7,648 nt of DNA from Calditrichota bacterium (GCA_016934605.1 JAFGSO010000036.1:1-7648), one strand, 5' to 3'. Shown: positions 1 to 6,395, numbered from the stretch's first letter. Numbers and translations: made by a program. Notes: generated by a model not told the origin, from the sequence alone.

Positions 1-681
1 AACCCGGACAGCTATCAGTATTCGACTATTCTGCTTGAAGCTTTTGTTAATACCAGTAATCCATTCAGCTATAACGAATGGGCTTTGGAGGCACTGGACT
101 CCCTTAAACTACGTTATGGTTCGCGACTGGTGATTGCAGAATATCATCGCAATACCTCCCAATATTCAGATGCCCTGGCCCGACCCTCCGTATTTGAACC
201 ACTCTATACAAAATATGTAGAAAATTCATCTTCCACCCTGAAAGCGGTTCCGGATATTTTTATCAATGGTATCACTTATCGTGTGCAGGGAGCATCCAGC
301 ACCGGCAGCGTTATTGAACGATTGAACGCGGCCGTTTCTAAAATAATAACTCAGAATAACCATTTTGCCCTGGAACCGGAAAATATTGATGCAAACAGTA
401 ACAGTGTATCCGCCGGTTGCAAGATTGCCAGGCTGGGAAATCTTCCGGCAGAAAACCTGCTCCTGCGACTGATTCTGATTGACAGAATTAATAACAATGA
501 ACTGAAGAGGGTAGTAACCGATCTGCAAAAATCTGCCATCATTTCCCAACTCGCGGAAGGAGAAATTACCTCGGTCAGCTTCGATACCATACCGGTAAAT
601 CAGAAACCGGAGAGGTTGATTTTCAGTCTCACTTCTTCGGACGAACTGATCGTTTACCAGAATATCCGGGTGGATCTCTGA
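1..681 (+). CDS. Omp28-like thioredoxin-fold protein without CxxC (5' truncated)
   Basis: The reading frame is open from base 1, so the true start lies outside the window; 226 residues are visible. A TTG at base 85 is in frame but falls inside the fold and is not a credible start. The first part reads like the thioredoxin-like domain of Omp28-related proteins: a strand with LLEAFVNTSNPFS (residues 11-23), a helix, a second strand ending in EYHRN near 47-51, and the cis-proline loop VPDIFINGI (Pro84). The usual WCxxC cysteines are replaced by TSNPFS, so a thiol-disulfide role is not expected. The remaining ~100 residues look like a beta-rich C-terminal domain of the kind that follows this fold in exported proteins. 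The stop overlaps the next start by one base (TGATG), which suggests translational coupling with the Ig-like protein downstream. Function unknown; a binding or scaffold role at the cell envelope is inference. Confidence 0.72.
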   Translation, partial: NPDSYQYSTILLEAFVNTSNPFSYNEWALEALDSLKLRYGSRLVIAEYHRNTSQYSDALARPSVFEPLYTKYVENSSSTLKAVPDIFINGITYRVQGASSTGSVIERLNAAVSKIITQNNHFALEPENIDANSNSVSAGCKIARLGNLPAENLLLRLILIDRINNNELKRVVTDLQKSAIISQLAEGEITSVSFDTIPVNQKPERLIFSLTSSDELIVYQNIRVDL

Positions 682-1343
682 TGAAAAGAATCATGATATT
701 CTCCTTTCTCATAGGAATTCATTTTTTGAACTGTGATCCGGAAAAACTCTTCCGCGATGCCCCGGTCATTACTGAAATGAAGGTTTATCCGGACAGAGTG
801 AATCCGTTTGATACGGTTTATGCCGAAGTCGAAGCAACCAATCCCGAAGAAGGCTTGCTGAGTTACCAATGGTCGGTTTCTCCCTCCGCAGGCTCATTCG
901 CAGATCCGGTTGACGGTTCAGAAATCCGCTGGATTGCACCAACTACCGGCGGAGACTACAGCATTAAGATAATTGTATATAATGATTATAAATCAACCGA
1001 ACAGAAAAAGATTGTAACGGTTATTGAATCCGCAGCTCCGCTGGTCAGAATTTTATCGCCTCAAGATGGTGAATATCTGGTGCAATGGAGCCCGACCGAA
1101 ATTTCGCTCCGGGCAATCCATAACAACGGTATCAATCGCTTATTCTTTTATATAAACGACGTTTTTCAGGCTCAGCAGAGTGGCGGTTCTTCCGGGGAAT
1201 ATGTTTTCAACTTTACCCCGGACAGCAGCCTTCTGGGTAAAACAGAGATAAAAATTGAAGCAATAGCCAATTTCGTAACCGCCACCGGAGCAGATTCAAT
1301 CATGGTCAATATCGAAGCGGTACTCCCTTCTGTCGGTAGATAG
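681..1343 (+). CDS. Exported Ig-like two-domain protein, probable lipoprotein
   Basis: This is a 220-residue protein. Residues 1-17 form a hydrophobic signal segment followed by Cys18 (FLNC). The lipobox is imperfect because Asn rather than Gly, Ala or Ser sits at -1, so lipidation is likely but not certain. Residues about 28-115 resemble a PKD/Ig-type beta sandwich (VYPDRVNPFDTVYAEVEATN, then YQWSVSPSAGSF and a Trp-containing IRWIAP turn). Residues about 118-213 form a second Ig-like domain with the characteristic opening APLVRILSPQDGEYL and a C-terminal strand pattern KIEAIANF. No catalytic motif is visible, so an adhesion, scaffold or binding role at the cell surface is inferred. It overlaps the upstream thioredoxin-fold gene by one base (stop TGA 679-681, ATG 681-683), indicating an operon and probable coupled translation. 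The two products may act together, but nothing in the sequence proves contact. Confidence 0.75.
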   Translation: MKRIMIFSFLIGIHFLNCDPEKLFRDAPVITEMKVYPDRVNPFDTVYAEVEATNPEEGLLSYQWSVSPSAGSFADPVDGSEIRWIAPTTGGDYSIKIIVYNDYKSTEQKKIVTVIESAAPLVRILSPQDGEYLVQWSPTEISLRAIHNNGINRLFFYINDVFQAQQSGGSSGEYVFNFTPDSSLLGKTEIKIEAIANFVTATGADSIMVNIEAVLPSVGR

Positions 1344-1370
1344 ATCCGATTTCTCAAAACATAAAATATT

Positions 1371-1405
1371 TCCTGATTCCAGGATCCTGACTCCTGAATC
1401 CTTAC
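1371..1405. repeat. Degenerate tandem heptanucleotide repeat (TCCTGAN)
   Basis: Five consecutive 7-base units can be laid out without gaps: TCCTGAT, TCCAGGA, TCCTGAC, TCCTGAA, TCCTTAC. Three match TCCTGAN exactly and the other two differ at two or one of the fixed positions. The array lies 28 bases after the stop of the Ig-like gene and about 60 bases before the PilZ gene. It resembles the short tandemly repeated heptamers known from intergenic DNA of cyanobacteria and other bacteria. It includes the palindrome AGGATCCT, so it could also fold weakly. Confidence 0.6.
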
Positions 1406-1465
1406 CTCATCAGAATCCATCCAAATATTTAATGGTTTTGACTTTTCAGTCGACTATTCACAAAT

Positions 1466-1903
1466 ATGCTGAAGAGATTACTAAAAGAACATCTGGAAAA
1501 ACGTCAGTATATCAGGCACCCGGCTGAAATTTCCATTGAATATACTGTAGGTGAAACGGATGAAGCCAGAATGGATGTAACCAAAAATATAAGTTTTGGC
1601 GGTTTATGCTTTCAGACCCACATGAATATAGAACATGGAACTTTTCTTACGTTGAAATTCCCTTCCATAAATCCAAAATACAAGGTCAGGGGAAAGGTTG
1701 TATGGTGTGTCAGGAAAAAAGGATATACCGAGGTGGGTGTTCAATTTATGGATGAAAACGATGCATTCCGCGCCAGAATGATCGAGGAAGTTTGCGCTCT
1801 TAAAGCCAATCAGATTCAAAATTTTTCACCTTCACCAGGGAATCCACAGAAATCTTTAAAATGCGATTCGAAAAAATTGTTTAAAGGATACTTCCGGCTA
1901 TAA
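1466..1903 (+). CDS. Single-domain PilZ protein (c-di-GMP receptor family)
   Basis: A 145-residue protein with one PilZ domain over residues about 11-115. Both nucleotide-binding signatures are present: RxxxR as R13-QYI-R17 near the N-terminus and the (D/N)xSxxG motif as N41-I-S43-FGG. The later strands end in a typical block, VRGKVVWCVRKKGYTEVGVQF. PilZ proteins of this kind bind cyclic di-GMP in the cytosol and change the activity of a partner involved in motility, polysaccharide export or adhesion; the partner here is unknown. The last ~28 residues after ALKANQ are basic and Ser/Pro-rich and look disordered. The ATG at 1466 has no evident Shine-Dalgarno sequence, yet the RxxxR motif begins only 13 residues in, so a much later start would remove it. 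The gene is separated from its neighbours by 122 and 228 bases and is probably transcribed alone. Confidence 0.88.
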   Translation: MLKRLLKEHLEKRQYIRHPAEISIEYTVGETDEARMDVTKNISFGGLCFQTHMNIEHGTFLTLKFPSINPKYKVRGKVVWCVRKKGYTEVGVQFMDENDAFRARMIEEVCALKANQIQNFSPSPGNPQKSLKCDSKKLFKGYFRL

Positions 1904-2131
1904 ATTAACCAACGACCTCCACGGAAATTTTATCATAAGATATATTTTGAACGGATCCCGGCTTGTGATTTAAAATTCTGCTCTCGTGCACATTTAATCT
2001 TTTTCATGAATCCATTTCCCTCAACTTTCCGTAATACCCGGATATAGCATGAAATAGTATAAGGAAATAACATTTTACGTTTATTTTAGAACACGTTCAT
2101 GAATATATAAATTCTGGAAAGTGCAGAAATC

Positions 2132-2473
2132 ATGGTTGAAATTAATGAAATCACCGATGGTGATATAAGAGTTCTCGCTGTTTTCGGCAAAATGCTGGAT
2201 GCGAATTCCATGAAGCTGTCCGATAAAGTGAAATCTTATGCAAATAGCGGCGTCCGAAAACTGATCATTGATCTCGGACAGATCTCACTGTTGAATAGTT
2301 CATATGGCCTGGGTGTCCTGGCAGCATGCTGGGGATACATGAACAGGGTAAATGGTAAGCTGCTGTTTGCTAATCCGAGTCCCAAGGTTCAGCGTCTACT
2401 GGAAATAACGAAACTAAATCAGGTTTTTGAAATCTTTGAAACCGTGGATGCTGCCAAAAAATGTTTTCAATAA
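2132..2473 (+). CDS. STAS-domain protein, anti-sigma factor antagonist type
   Basis: A 113-residue protein consisting of a single STAS domain, the size of SpoIIAA/RsbV proteins. The family core is clear: LAVFGKMLDANS in the first strand-turn, KLIIDLGQISLLNSSYGLGVLA in the centre, then GKLLFANPSPKVQRLLEITKLNQVFEIF at the end. Aligned by eye with SpoIIAA (DSSGLG), the phospho-acceptor Ser corresponds to Ser57, within N55-S-S-Y-G-L. Phosphorylation by a partner kinase/anti-sigma protein may therefore be retained, although the residue after it is Tyr where most relatives have Ser, Ala or Thr. In the classical scheme the unphosphorylated protein sequesters the anti-sigma kinase and frees a sigma factor. 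No kinase or phosphatase is encoded nearby, so the partner is unknown. A weak GGAAAG ribosome-binding site lies 10 bases before the ATG, and a stem-loop terminator follows the stop. Confidence 0.88.
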   Translation: MVEINEITDGDIRVLAVFGKMLDANSMKLSDKVKSYANSGVRKLIIDLGQISLLNSSYGLGVLAACWGYMNRVNGKLLFANPSPKVQRLLEITKLNQVFEIFETVDAAKKCFQ

Positions 2474-2508
2474 ATTTCCAAACTCTGCAGAGGATGTCTT
2501 TATTACAT

Positions 2509-2547
2509 AATAATAAGCAATATGATATTGCTTATTATTTTTCTTTT
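2509..2547 (+). terminator. Rho-independent-type terminator after the STAS gene
   Basis: A perfect 14-bp inverted repeat, 2509-2522 (AATAATAAGCAATA) against 2526-2539, with a three-base loop TGA. It is followed on the + strand by a T-rich run (TTTTCTTTT, part of 2539-2547). It sits 36 bases after the stop of the STAS gene. The stem has only two G:C pairs, so its strength depends on length and the T tract. On the other strand it overlaps the end of the DUF6265 pseudogene. Confidence 0.8.
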
Positions 2548-3007
2548 CCATGACCATTGGCGGTATATTAATTTTTCCCTTCGTTCTCCTTCAATCCGTG
2601 GATAAAAAACATTCTTTTCCCCCCAATACATAATCCACCACAGAAATTCGTTCTCCTAATTTTCAAATACCGCTCGTTCTTCTGCTAATTCACGCAAACG
2701 GAAAGGTTTTTTTCTCTTCCGCCCGGACTGACAAAACAATATAGTCCTTCTGGGGTCTCGCTGATTGGGAGATATTCAAAAAAGGCCATTCCATCACCAG
2801 AAATATCCTGGTTCAAACCCGATATAATTCACCCCCCGGCTCTGTCCGGAGTTCTTCCAATCTTGCCGAATCTGTAGCCATCTGACGGTGGCCGGCAATC
2901 CATTGAAGATCAATGAAATTGAAATCCTTAACTTGTTCCTGAGTATCCAGAAATAATAACATTCCTGAAAAATGCAGAAATATGTTCAACAGAAAAATTT
3001 TCTTCAT
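2535..3007 (-). pseudogene. Decayed DUF6265-type exported protein gene
   Basis: Reading leftward from the ATG at 3005-3007, the first 64 codons give a signal-peptide-like start (MKKIFLLNIFLHFSGMLLF) and then DLQWIAGHRQMATDSARLEE and TEPGG. This is the opening of DUF6265-family proteins (normally AGxW...EE.W..P.GG.MLG). The frame then hits TGA at 2813-2815. After a one-base shift near 2821 the same homology resumes: GLNQDISGDGMAFFEYL, then GLYCFVSPGGREK. A second shift falls in the T7 run at 2707-2713, after which PFRLRELAEERAVFEN follows. An in-frame TAG at 2656-2658 comes next, then ENEF and YPRIEGERREKLIYRQWSWKRK. The original stop was probably the TAA at 2535-2537, now one A out of frame. 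Several conserved Trp positions are also changed. Family function is unknown, and the multiple lesions make this a true pseudogene rather than a single sequencing error. Confidence 0.82.
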
Positions 3008-3046
3008 TTTCCATAACTCTTTGCAATTGAGTAAAAAAATGATTAA

Positions 3047-3074
3047 TTGACAATTTTTCGGTTTCGAATATTCT
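3047..3074 (+). promoter_or_regulatory. Sigma-70-like promoter for ada
   Basis: A perfect -35 hexamer TTGACA (3047-3052) is followed after 16 bases by TATTCT (3069-3074, four of six matches to TATAAT). Transcription would begin about 3080, giving a leader of roughly 30 bases before the ada start. No classical Ada box (AAT-N6-GCAA arrangement) could be recognised around it, so whether Ada activates its own promoter here is open. Confidence 0.55.
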
Positions 3075-3112
3075 GAAAATAAACTAATTTTGATCCGGTT
3101 GATAATTAAAAA

Positions 3113-4204
3113 ATGTATATTGAGAAAATGGAACGGTTTTCATCAGAATTTCACCTGCCCGATCGTGATACAATGTATAAAGCTCTGCTCAATAAAGATC
3201 AGTCTTTTGAGGGAATTTTTGTGGTTGGAGTTAAAACTACCGGTGTGTTCTGCAGACCGACATGCCACGCCAGAAAACCCGGGAAAAGTAATGTAGAATT
3301 TTTCCGAAACAGCCGGGAAGCGCTTCTTCACGGTTACCGACCATGCAAGCTATGCCGGCCACTGGAGTATAAGGGACAGATTCCCGACTGGCTAAAGACT
3401 ATATTCACTGAAATAGAAAAAAATCCGGATAAACGATTTCATGACCTTGATCTTCAAAGGCGAGGCATCGATCCTAATAGGGCACGGCGTTGGTTTAAAA
3501 AACATTATGGAATGACCTTTCATACTCTGCTGCGAACACTCAGAATTGCCAGAGCCTACGGCCGGATTCGTGAAGGCGATAAGGTTATTGAAGCAGCATT
3601 TGACTCCGGGTATGAATCATTGAGCGGATTCACCCATTCCTTTAAGAAAAAATTGGGATTCTCACCAATGTATAGTACGAATTCAGAAGTTATTAAAATG
3701 ACCCGCATTCTCACACCGCTTGGACCTCTGTTTGCGGCCGCAAATTCGCGTGGTCTCTGTTTGCTCGAATTTACCGACAGACCCATGCTGGAAACACAGC
3801 TGCGCCTTATCAAAAATCATTTCGGTACGGAAATAATTTCCGGGGAAAGCTATCATTTAGATTTGCTTCAGAAAGAGCTGGAAGAATATTTCAACGGCAA
3901 TCGAAAAACATTTTCCTTACCACTGGAAATGAGCGGTACACCTTTCCAGGAAAAAGTCTGGTCCGCTCTGAGGGAGATTCCATATGGGCAGACATGTTCT
4001 TATGCTGATCTGGCCAGAAAGATTGGCCAGCCATCAGCTGTACGAGCTGTTGCCAGGGCAAACGGTGATAACCGCATTGTCATCATAATTCCCTGTCACC
4101 GGGTGATTGGCTCCGACGGAAAACTGGTTGGCTATGGAGGTGGTCTATGGCGCAAAAAATATCTGCTGGACCTCGAGACGGATTTAAAAACAACAGATTC
4201 TTAA
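3113..4204 (+). CDS. ada: Bifunctional Ada: methylphosphotriester sensor and O6-alkylguanine-DNA methyltransferase
   Basis: A 363-residue protein with the full three-part Ada layout. Residues ~20-85 are the zinc-binding methylphosphotriester domain with C47, C51, C78 and C81 (CRPTC, then RPCKLC); C47 corresponds to the Cys that accepts the methyl group in E. coli Ada. Residues ~90-187 are an AraC-type helix-turn-helix domain, ending in the typical block AAFDSGYESLSGFTHSFKKK and GFSP. Residues ~195-355 are the O6-methylguanine methyltransferase, with PCHRVIG and the acceptor C328, plus the FQEKVWSALREIPYGQTCSY region and GYGGG. Together they transfer methyl groups from damaged DNA to the protein irreversibly and, when methylated, switch on repair genes. 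Length is normal (E. coli Ada is 354). The start is uncertain: Met6 (base 3128) is an alternative and neither has a strong ribosome-binding site. No alkA or alkB follows; the next gene is convergent. Confidence 0.95.
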   Translation: MYIEKMERFSSEFHLPDRDTMYKALLNKDQSFEGIFVVGVKTTGVFCRPTCHARKPGKSNVEFFRNSREALLHGYRPCKLCRPLEYKGQIPDWLKTIFTEIEKNPDKRFHDLDLQRRGIDPNRARRWFKKHYGMTFHTLLRTLRIARAYGRIREGDKVIEAAFDSGYESLSGFTHSFKKKLGFSPMYSTNSEVIKMTRILTPLGPLFAAANSRGLCLLEFTDRPMLETQLRLIKNHFGTEIISGESYHLDLLQKELEEYFNGNRKTFSLPLEMSGTPFQEKVWSALREIPYGQTCSYADLARKIGQPSAVRAVARANGDNRIVIIIPCHRVIGSDGKLVGYGGGLWRKKYLLDLETDLKTTDS

Positions 4205-4518
4205 TCTCTAGAATGTTGTGATATCCGGCTTTGCAACAGTTAACAAAATTCAATTCTGATGTGAATATGACATGAACTGAATTGAATAACTTTTATAGAC
4301 CTACTAGTTTTATTCTCTTCTCTGCTCATATAAGTCACATTAAATAAACATTAAAATAACATTGACATGCTTTTTATAATAGCCTTTGAAGACATATTCA
4401 ATATAATTCACACCATTATGATAATGATGATTATTTTTCTCTATATAACTATTATTTAAATTATTATTAACATTTAACTCGGACAGAAAAATTTAAAATA
4501 GAAATCTTTTTTCTGGCA
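4205..4518. other. AT-rich convergent intergenic region, no gene seen
   Basis: This 314-base stretch lies between the convergent ada and fmdB-type genes and is very AT-rich. No convincing coding frame was found. Three structures are visible. An imperfect stem-loop at 4248-4287 has a 9-bp outer stem ATTCAATTC/GAATTGAAT and an inner ATGT/ACAT; it could end ada transcription. A small ATAAT/ATTAT hairpin at 4421-4434 is followed by TTTT. An 8-bp inverted repeat CAGAAAAA/TTTTTCTG (4484-4491 and 4508-4515) sits just after the fmdB stop. None is GC-rich enough to be a confident terminator. A TTGACA and a TATAAT are also present but only seven bases apart. Confidence 0.5.
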
Positions 4519-4740
4519 TTATTTTTTATCCGTATGACCATTTCCTTTATCCGATTTTTTCTGATAATCGGTAATATAAAAACCACTCCCTTTAAAGATA
4601 ATACCTGATCCGCCAGAAATAGTCAGACGGGCTATTCCCTGGCAAACCGGACATTCTATCTCTTGATGATATGAAGAGATAGAACTGAATTCCTCAAGCT
4701 CATAACCACATTGTTCACATATATATCTGTATGTGGGCAT
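4519..4740 (-). CDS. FmdB-family small zinc-ribbon protein
   Basis: A 73-residue protein with the complete FmdB/CxxC_CxxC_SSSS pattern. It opens MPTYRYICEQCGYELEEF, has a zinc ribbon of two knuckles (C8/C11 and C30/C33), and ends with the signature GIIFKGSGFYITDY (residues 46-59) and a short charged tail. Proteins of this family are small, presumably zinc-binding and usually called putative regulatory proteins; the name comes from an fmd operon for amide degradation, and the biochemical role is not settled. The gene begins 56 bases after the stop of the double ThyX gene in the same direction and is probably the last gene of that transcript. A weak AAAGGA lies about 10 bases before the ATG. 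The very N-terminal motif fixes the start. Family assignment is sure; function is not. Confidence 0.9.
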   Translation of the reverse strand: MPTYRYICEQCGYELEEFSSISSYHQEIECPVCQGIARLTISGGSGIIFKGSGFYITDYQKKSDKGNGHTDKK

Positions 4741-4796
4741 CTGCTGTAATCCTTTAATTAACCACGTAATTAGATGTTTTAAAGTTTAAAAAAGTT

Positions 4797-6362
4797 TCAG
4801 TTGTTGAGAAATTTTGAGTATAAATGTATGAACTGGTCTTTTCCTCCCAGAAGAGCCGCACATAATGGAAATCTGCTTTTAATAATATCACACATCTGCT
4901 TTGCTGTGTTTCTGATATCCCACTGGGCATGAGAATCTTCACGTAATCTTGAAAAATGATATAATTCCCTTAAATTGATCTTAAACAGGATGCGACGTCT
5001 GTGTGCATTGGTCAAAACATAAGGAGCTATCGTTGGATGCTCTTCTCTCATCCTCAGATAAAAAGAATTTGTTTTTTCCATAATATCCATAAAAAGCTGT
5101 TTCATTCCGATGTTAATGATAGAATCAGGAATTGTAACCCCCAGCGTTATATCATAATACTGGGCACTGATGTTAGCCATCCGATGCCTTTTCAACTGTC
5201 CATAATTTGAAGCACTTATAATCAATTCAAATGTGAAATCAACAAATTCAAATTCCCGCAATATACTGTCCCAGGGATTCATCGAATTATAAATTATCTG
5301 ATAAAACTGTTTTTGTTCGGCAATACTCATTTTTTTTATGTGCCGGATGGCATCTTTAAAATCCCCTCCATAATATTTAAATAAAACGGCTGCCAGCACA
5401 CGATCATCAGCATCCTCATCAGCATCGGCCAGAATTACATCGATTTTGTCATCCGACTTATTAAAAACATCATAATTGAATGTTTCGGTGATAAAATCAC
5501 ATATCTTTTGGGACTTCTCTTCCAAATATTCAGTGGAACTGGTATACTTTACAATAGACGGAGCCAGATTCTTGATGGCATCGTAGAGCTTATTTCCATA
5601 TTCCCGAATTTCGTGAAGGCGATGACAATTACACTTGGCAATCATGTTTTCCAGAGTCCGCGCATTTACGGTCATACCGAGTTGTGTCTGGGTAGCCAGG
5701 GATATGGCATATCGGGCATCCTCTTTAGCCAGACCTTCTATTCTTCTGTGGTTCGCTTTTTCTTTAGCACTTTCTTGATATAATTCAAAAAAATAGGGAT
5801 TCAGTACATCATATAGCTTTTGATAAACTGCATTCTGTTCTTTTATAAGATTTATATAATTTTTTTTCCATTTGGTATTTTTTATCTCCTGTGGAATAAC
5901 AAAATCGTTTTTAAAAAGAATATACCGCTGTGACTTTTCGGTATAGGAAGCCAGCCGAAAATGCTCAATAGTTTCCACCGCGTAGCGGGACACACCCAGA
6001 ATATCAAAATTAAATGTTGCATGTTCGGCCACAGAGCTATGTCCGAGACCAAATATGATATTCTGGTTTGATTTTCTGGCACGTTCCACTTCCTGTCTGG
6101 CGATCTGACGAAGTTCATTTATGGGTTTCGGATTACGGCTAATCCTGGCGTAAGCGGCAGACAGTGTTTCCGGTGTCAGATTATCCTGATTAAGAAGCAA
6201 TAACGCTTCCTTCTGAAGTTGTTGAATCAGCTGCTGTTGTTCTACTGAGCCAAGAGTGGCAAAGCGTTCTCCGTCCAGACGCTCTGCCACCCGTTCAACG
6301 AAGGATTTTAATTCCTTAATCGTCTCTATATCAAGATTAAAACCGGCAAGAAGTACTCTCAT
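4797..6362 (-). CDS. thyX: Tandem-domain flavin-dependent thymidylate synthase (ThyX-ThyX fusion)
   Basis: At 521 residues this is about twice the usual ThyX length. Domain 1 (about 65-280) has ARIS, GHSSVAEH (H108), then HFRLASYTEKSQRY (134-147), DAR (R217) and NAR. Domain 2 (about 315-515) has GQLKRHR (389-394) and LREDSHAQWDI (473-483). Against T. maritima ThyX as recalled, domain 1 keeps the equivalents of H53, E86, S88, R90 and R147 but has HFR for RHR and Cys244 for R174. Domain 2 keeps Q75, R78, H79, R80 and R174 but loses S88, R90 and R147 (Pro447). The halves are therefore complementary. ThyX makes dTMP from dUMP with methylene-tetrahydrofolate, FAD and NADPH in the cytosol. Residues 1-64 are a helical extension, and 308-320 is an acidic linker. 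The start lacks a Shine-Dalgarno sequence and lies 33 bases after the TPR gene. Activity is likely but unproven. Confidence 0.88.
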   Translation of the reverse strand: MRVLLAGFNLDIETIKELKSFVERVAERLDGERFATLGSVEQQQLIQQLQKEALLLLNQDNLTPETLSAAYARISRNPKPINELRQIARQEVERARKSNQNIIFGLGHSSVAEHATFNFDILGVSRYAVETIEHFRLASYTEKSQRYILFKNDFVIPQEIKNTKWKKNYINLIKEQNAVYQKLYDVLNPYFFELYQESAKEKANHRRIEGLAKEDARYAISLATQTQLGMTVNARTLENMIAKCNCHRLHEIREYGNKLYDAIKNLAPSIVKYTSSTEYLEEKSQKICDFITETFNYDVFNKSDDKIDVILADADEDADDRVLAAVLFKYYGGDFKDAIRHIKKMSIAEQKQFYQIIYNSMNPWDSILREFEFVDFTFELIISASNYGQLKRHRMANISAQYYDITLGVTIPDSIINIGMKQLFMDIMEKTNSFYLRMREEHPTIAPYVLTNAHRRRILFKINLRELYHFSRLREDSHAQWDIRNTAKQMCDIIKSRFPLCAALLGGKDQFIHLYSKFLNN

Positions 6363-6395
6363 GATTTAAGTAAATCTGATAAATGAACTATTTTC

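Noticed and set aside
85..87. TTG at 85 as the start of the first gene
   Set aside because: The frame is open to base 1 and the upstream residues LLEAFVNTSNP belong to the first strand of the fold.
226..549. Open frame of 107 codons on the - strand
   Set aside because: It is antisense to the thioredoxin-fold gene, whose homology is clear, and has no motif of its own.
2089..2098. GAACACGTTC as a LexA-type operator
   Set aside because: The Gram-positive LexA box needs GAAC and GTTC four bases apart; here the gap is two, and the gene downstream is a STAS protein, not an SOS gene.
3018..3030. Possible Ada box (GCAATT / AATTGCAA) near the ada promoter
   Set aside because: The AATT and GCAA halves have no six-base spacer, so the known Ada-box arrangement is not met.
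3090..3296. Short + strand frame overlapping the start of ada
   Set aside because: It is out of frame with the strongly conserved Ada N-terminal domain and has no independent support.
4362..4380. TTGACA and TATAAT close together, suggesting a promoter
   Set aside because: The two hexamers are only seven bases apart instead of 16-18, and no gene follows on the + strand.
5508..5783. Open frame of 91 codons on the + strand
   Set aside because: It lies wholly opposite the ThyX fusion gene, has no recognisable motif and is a shadow of that gene.
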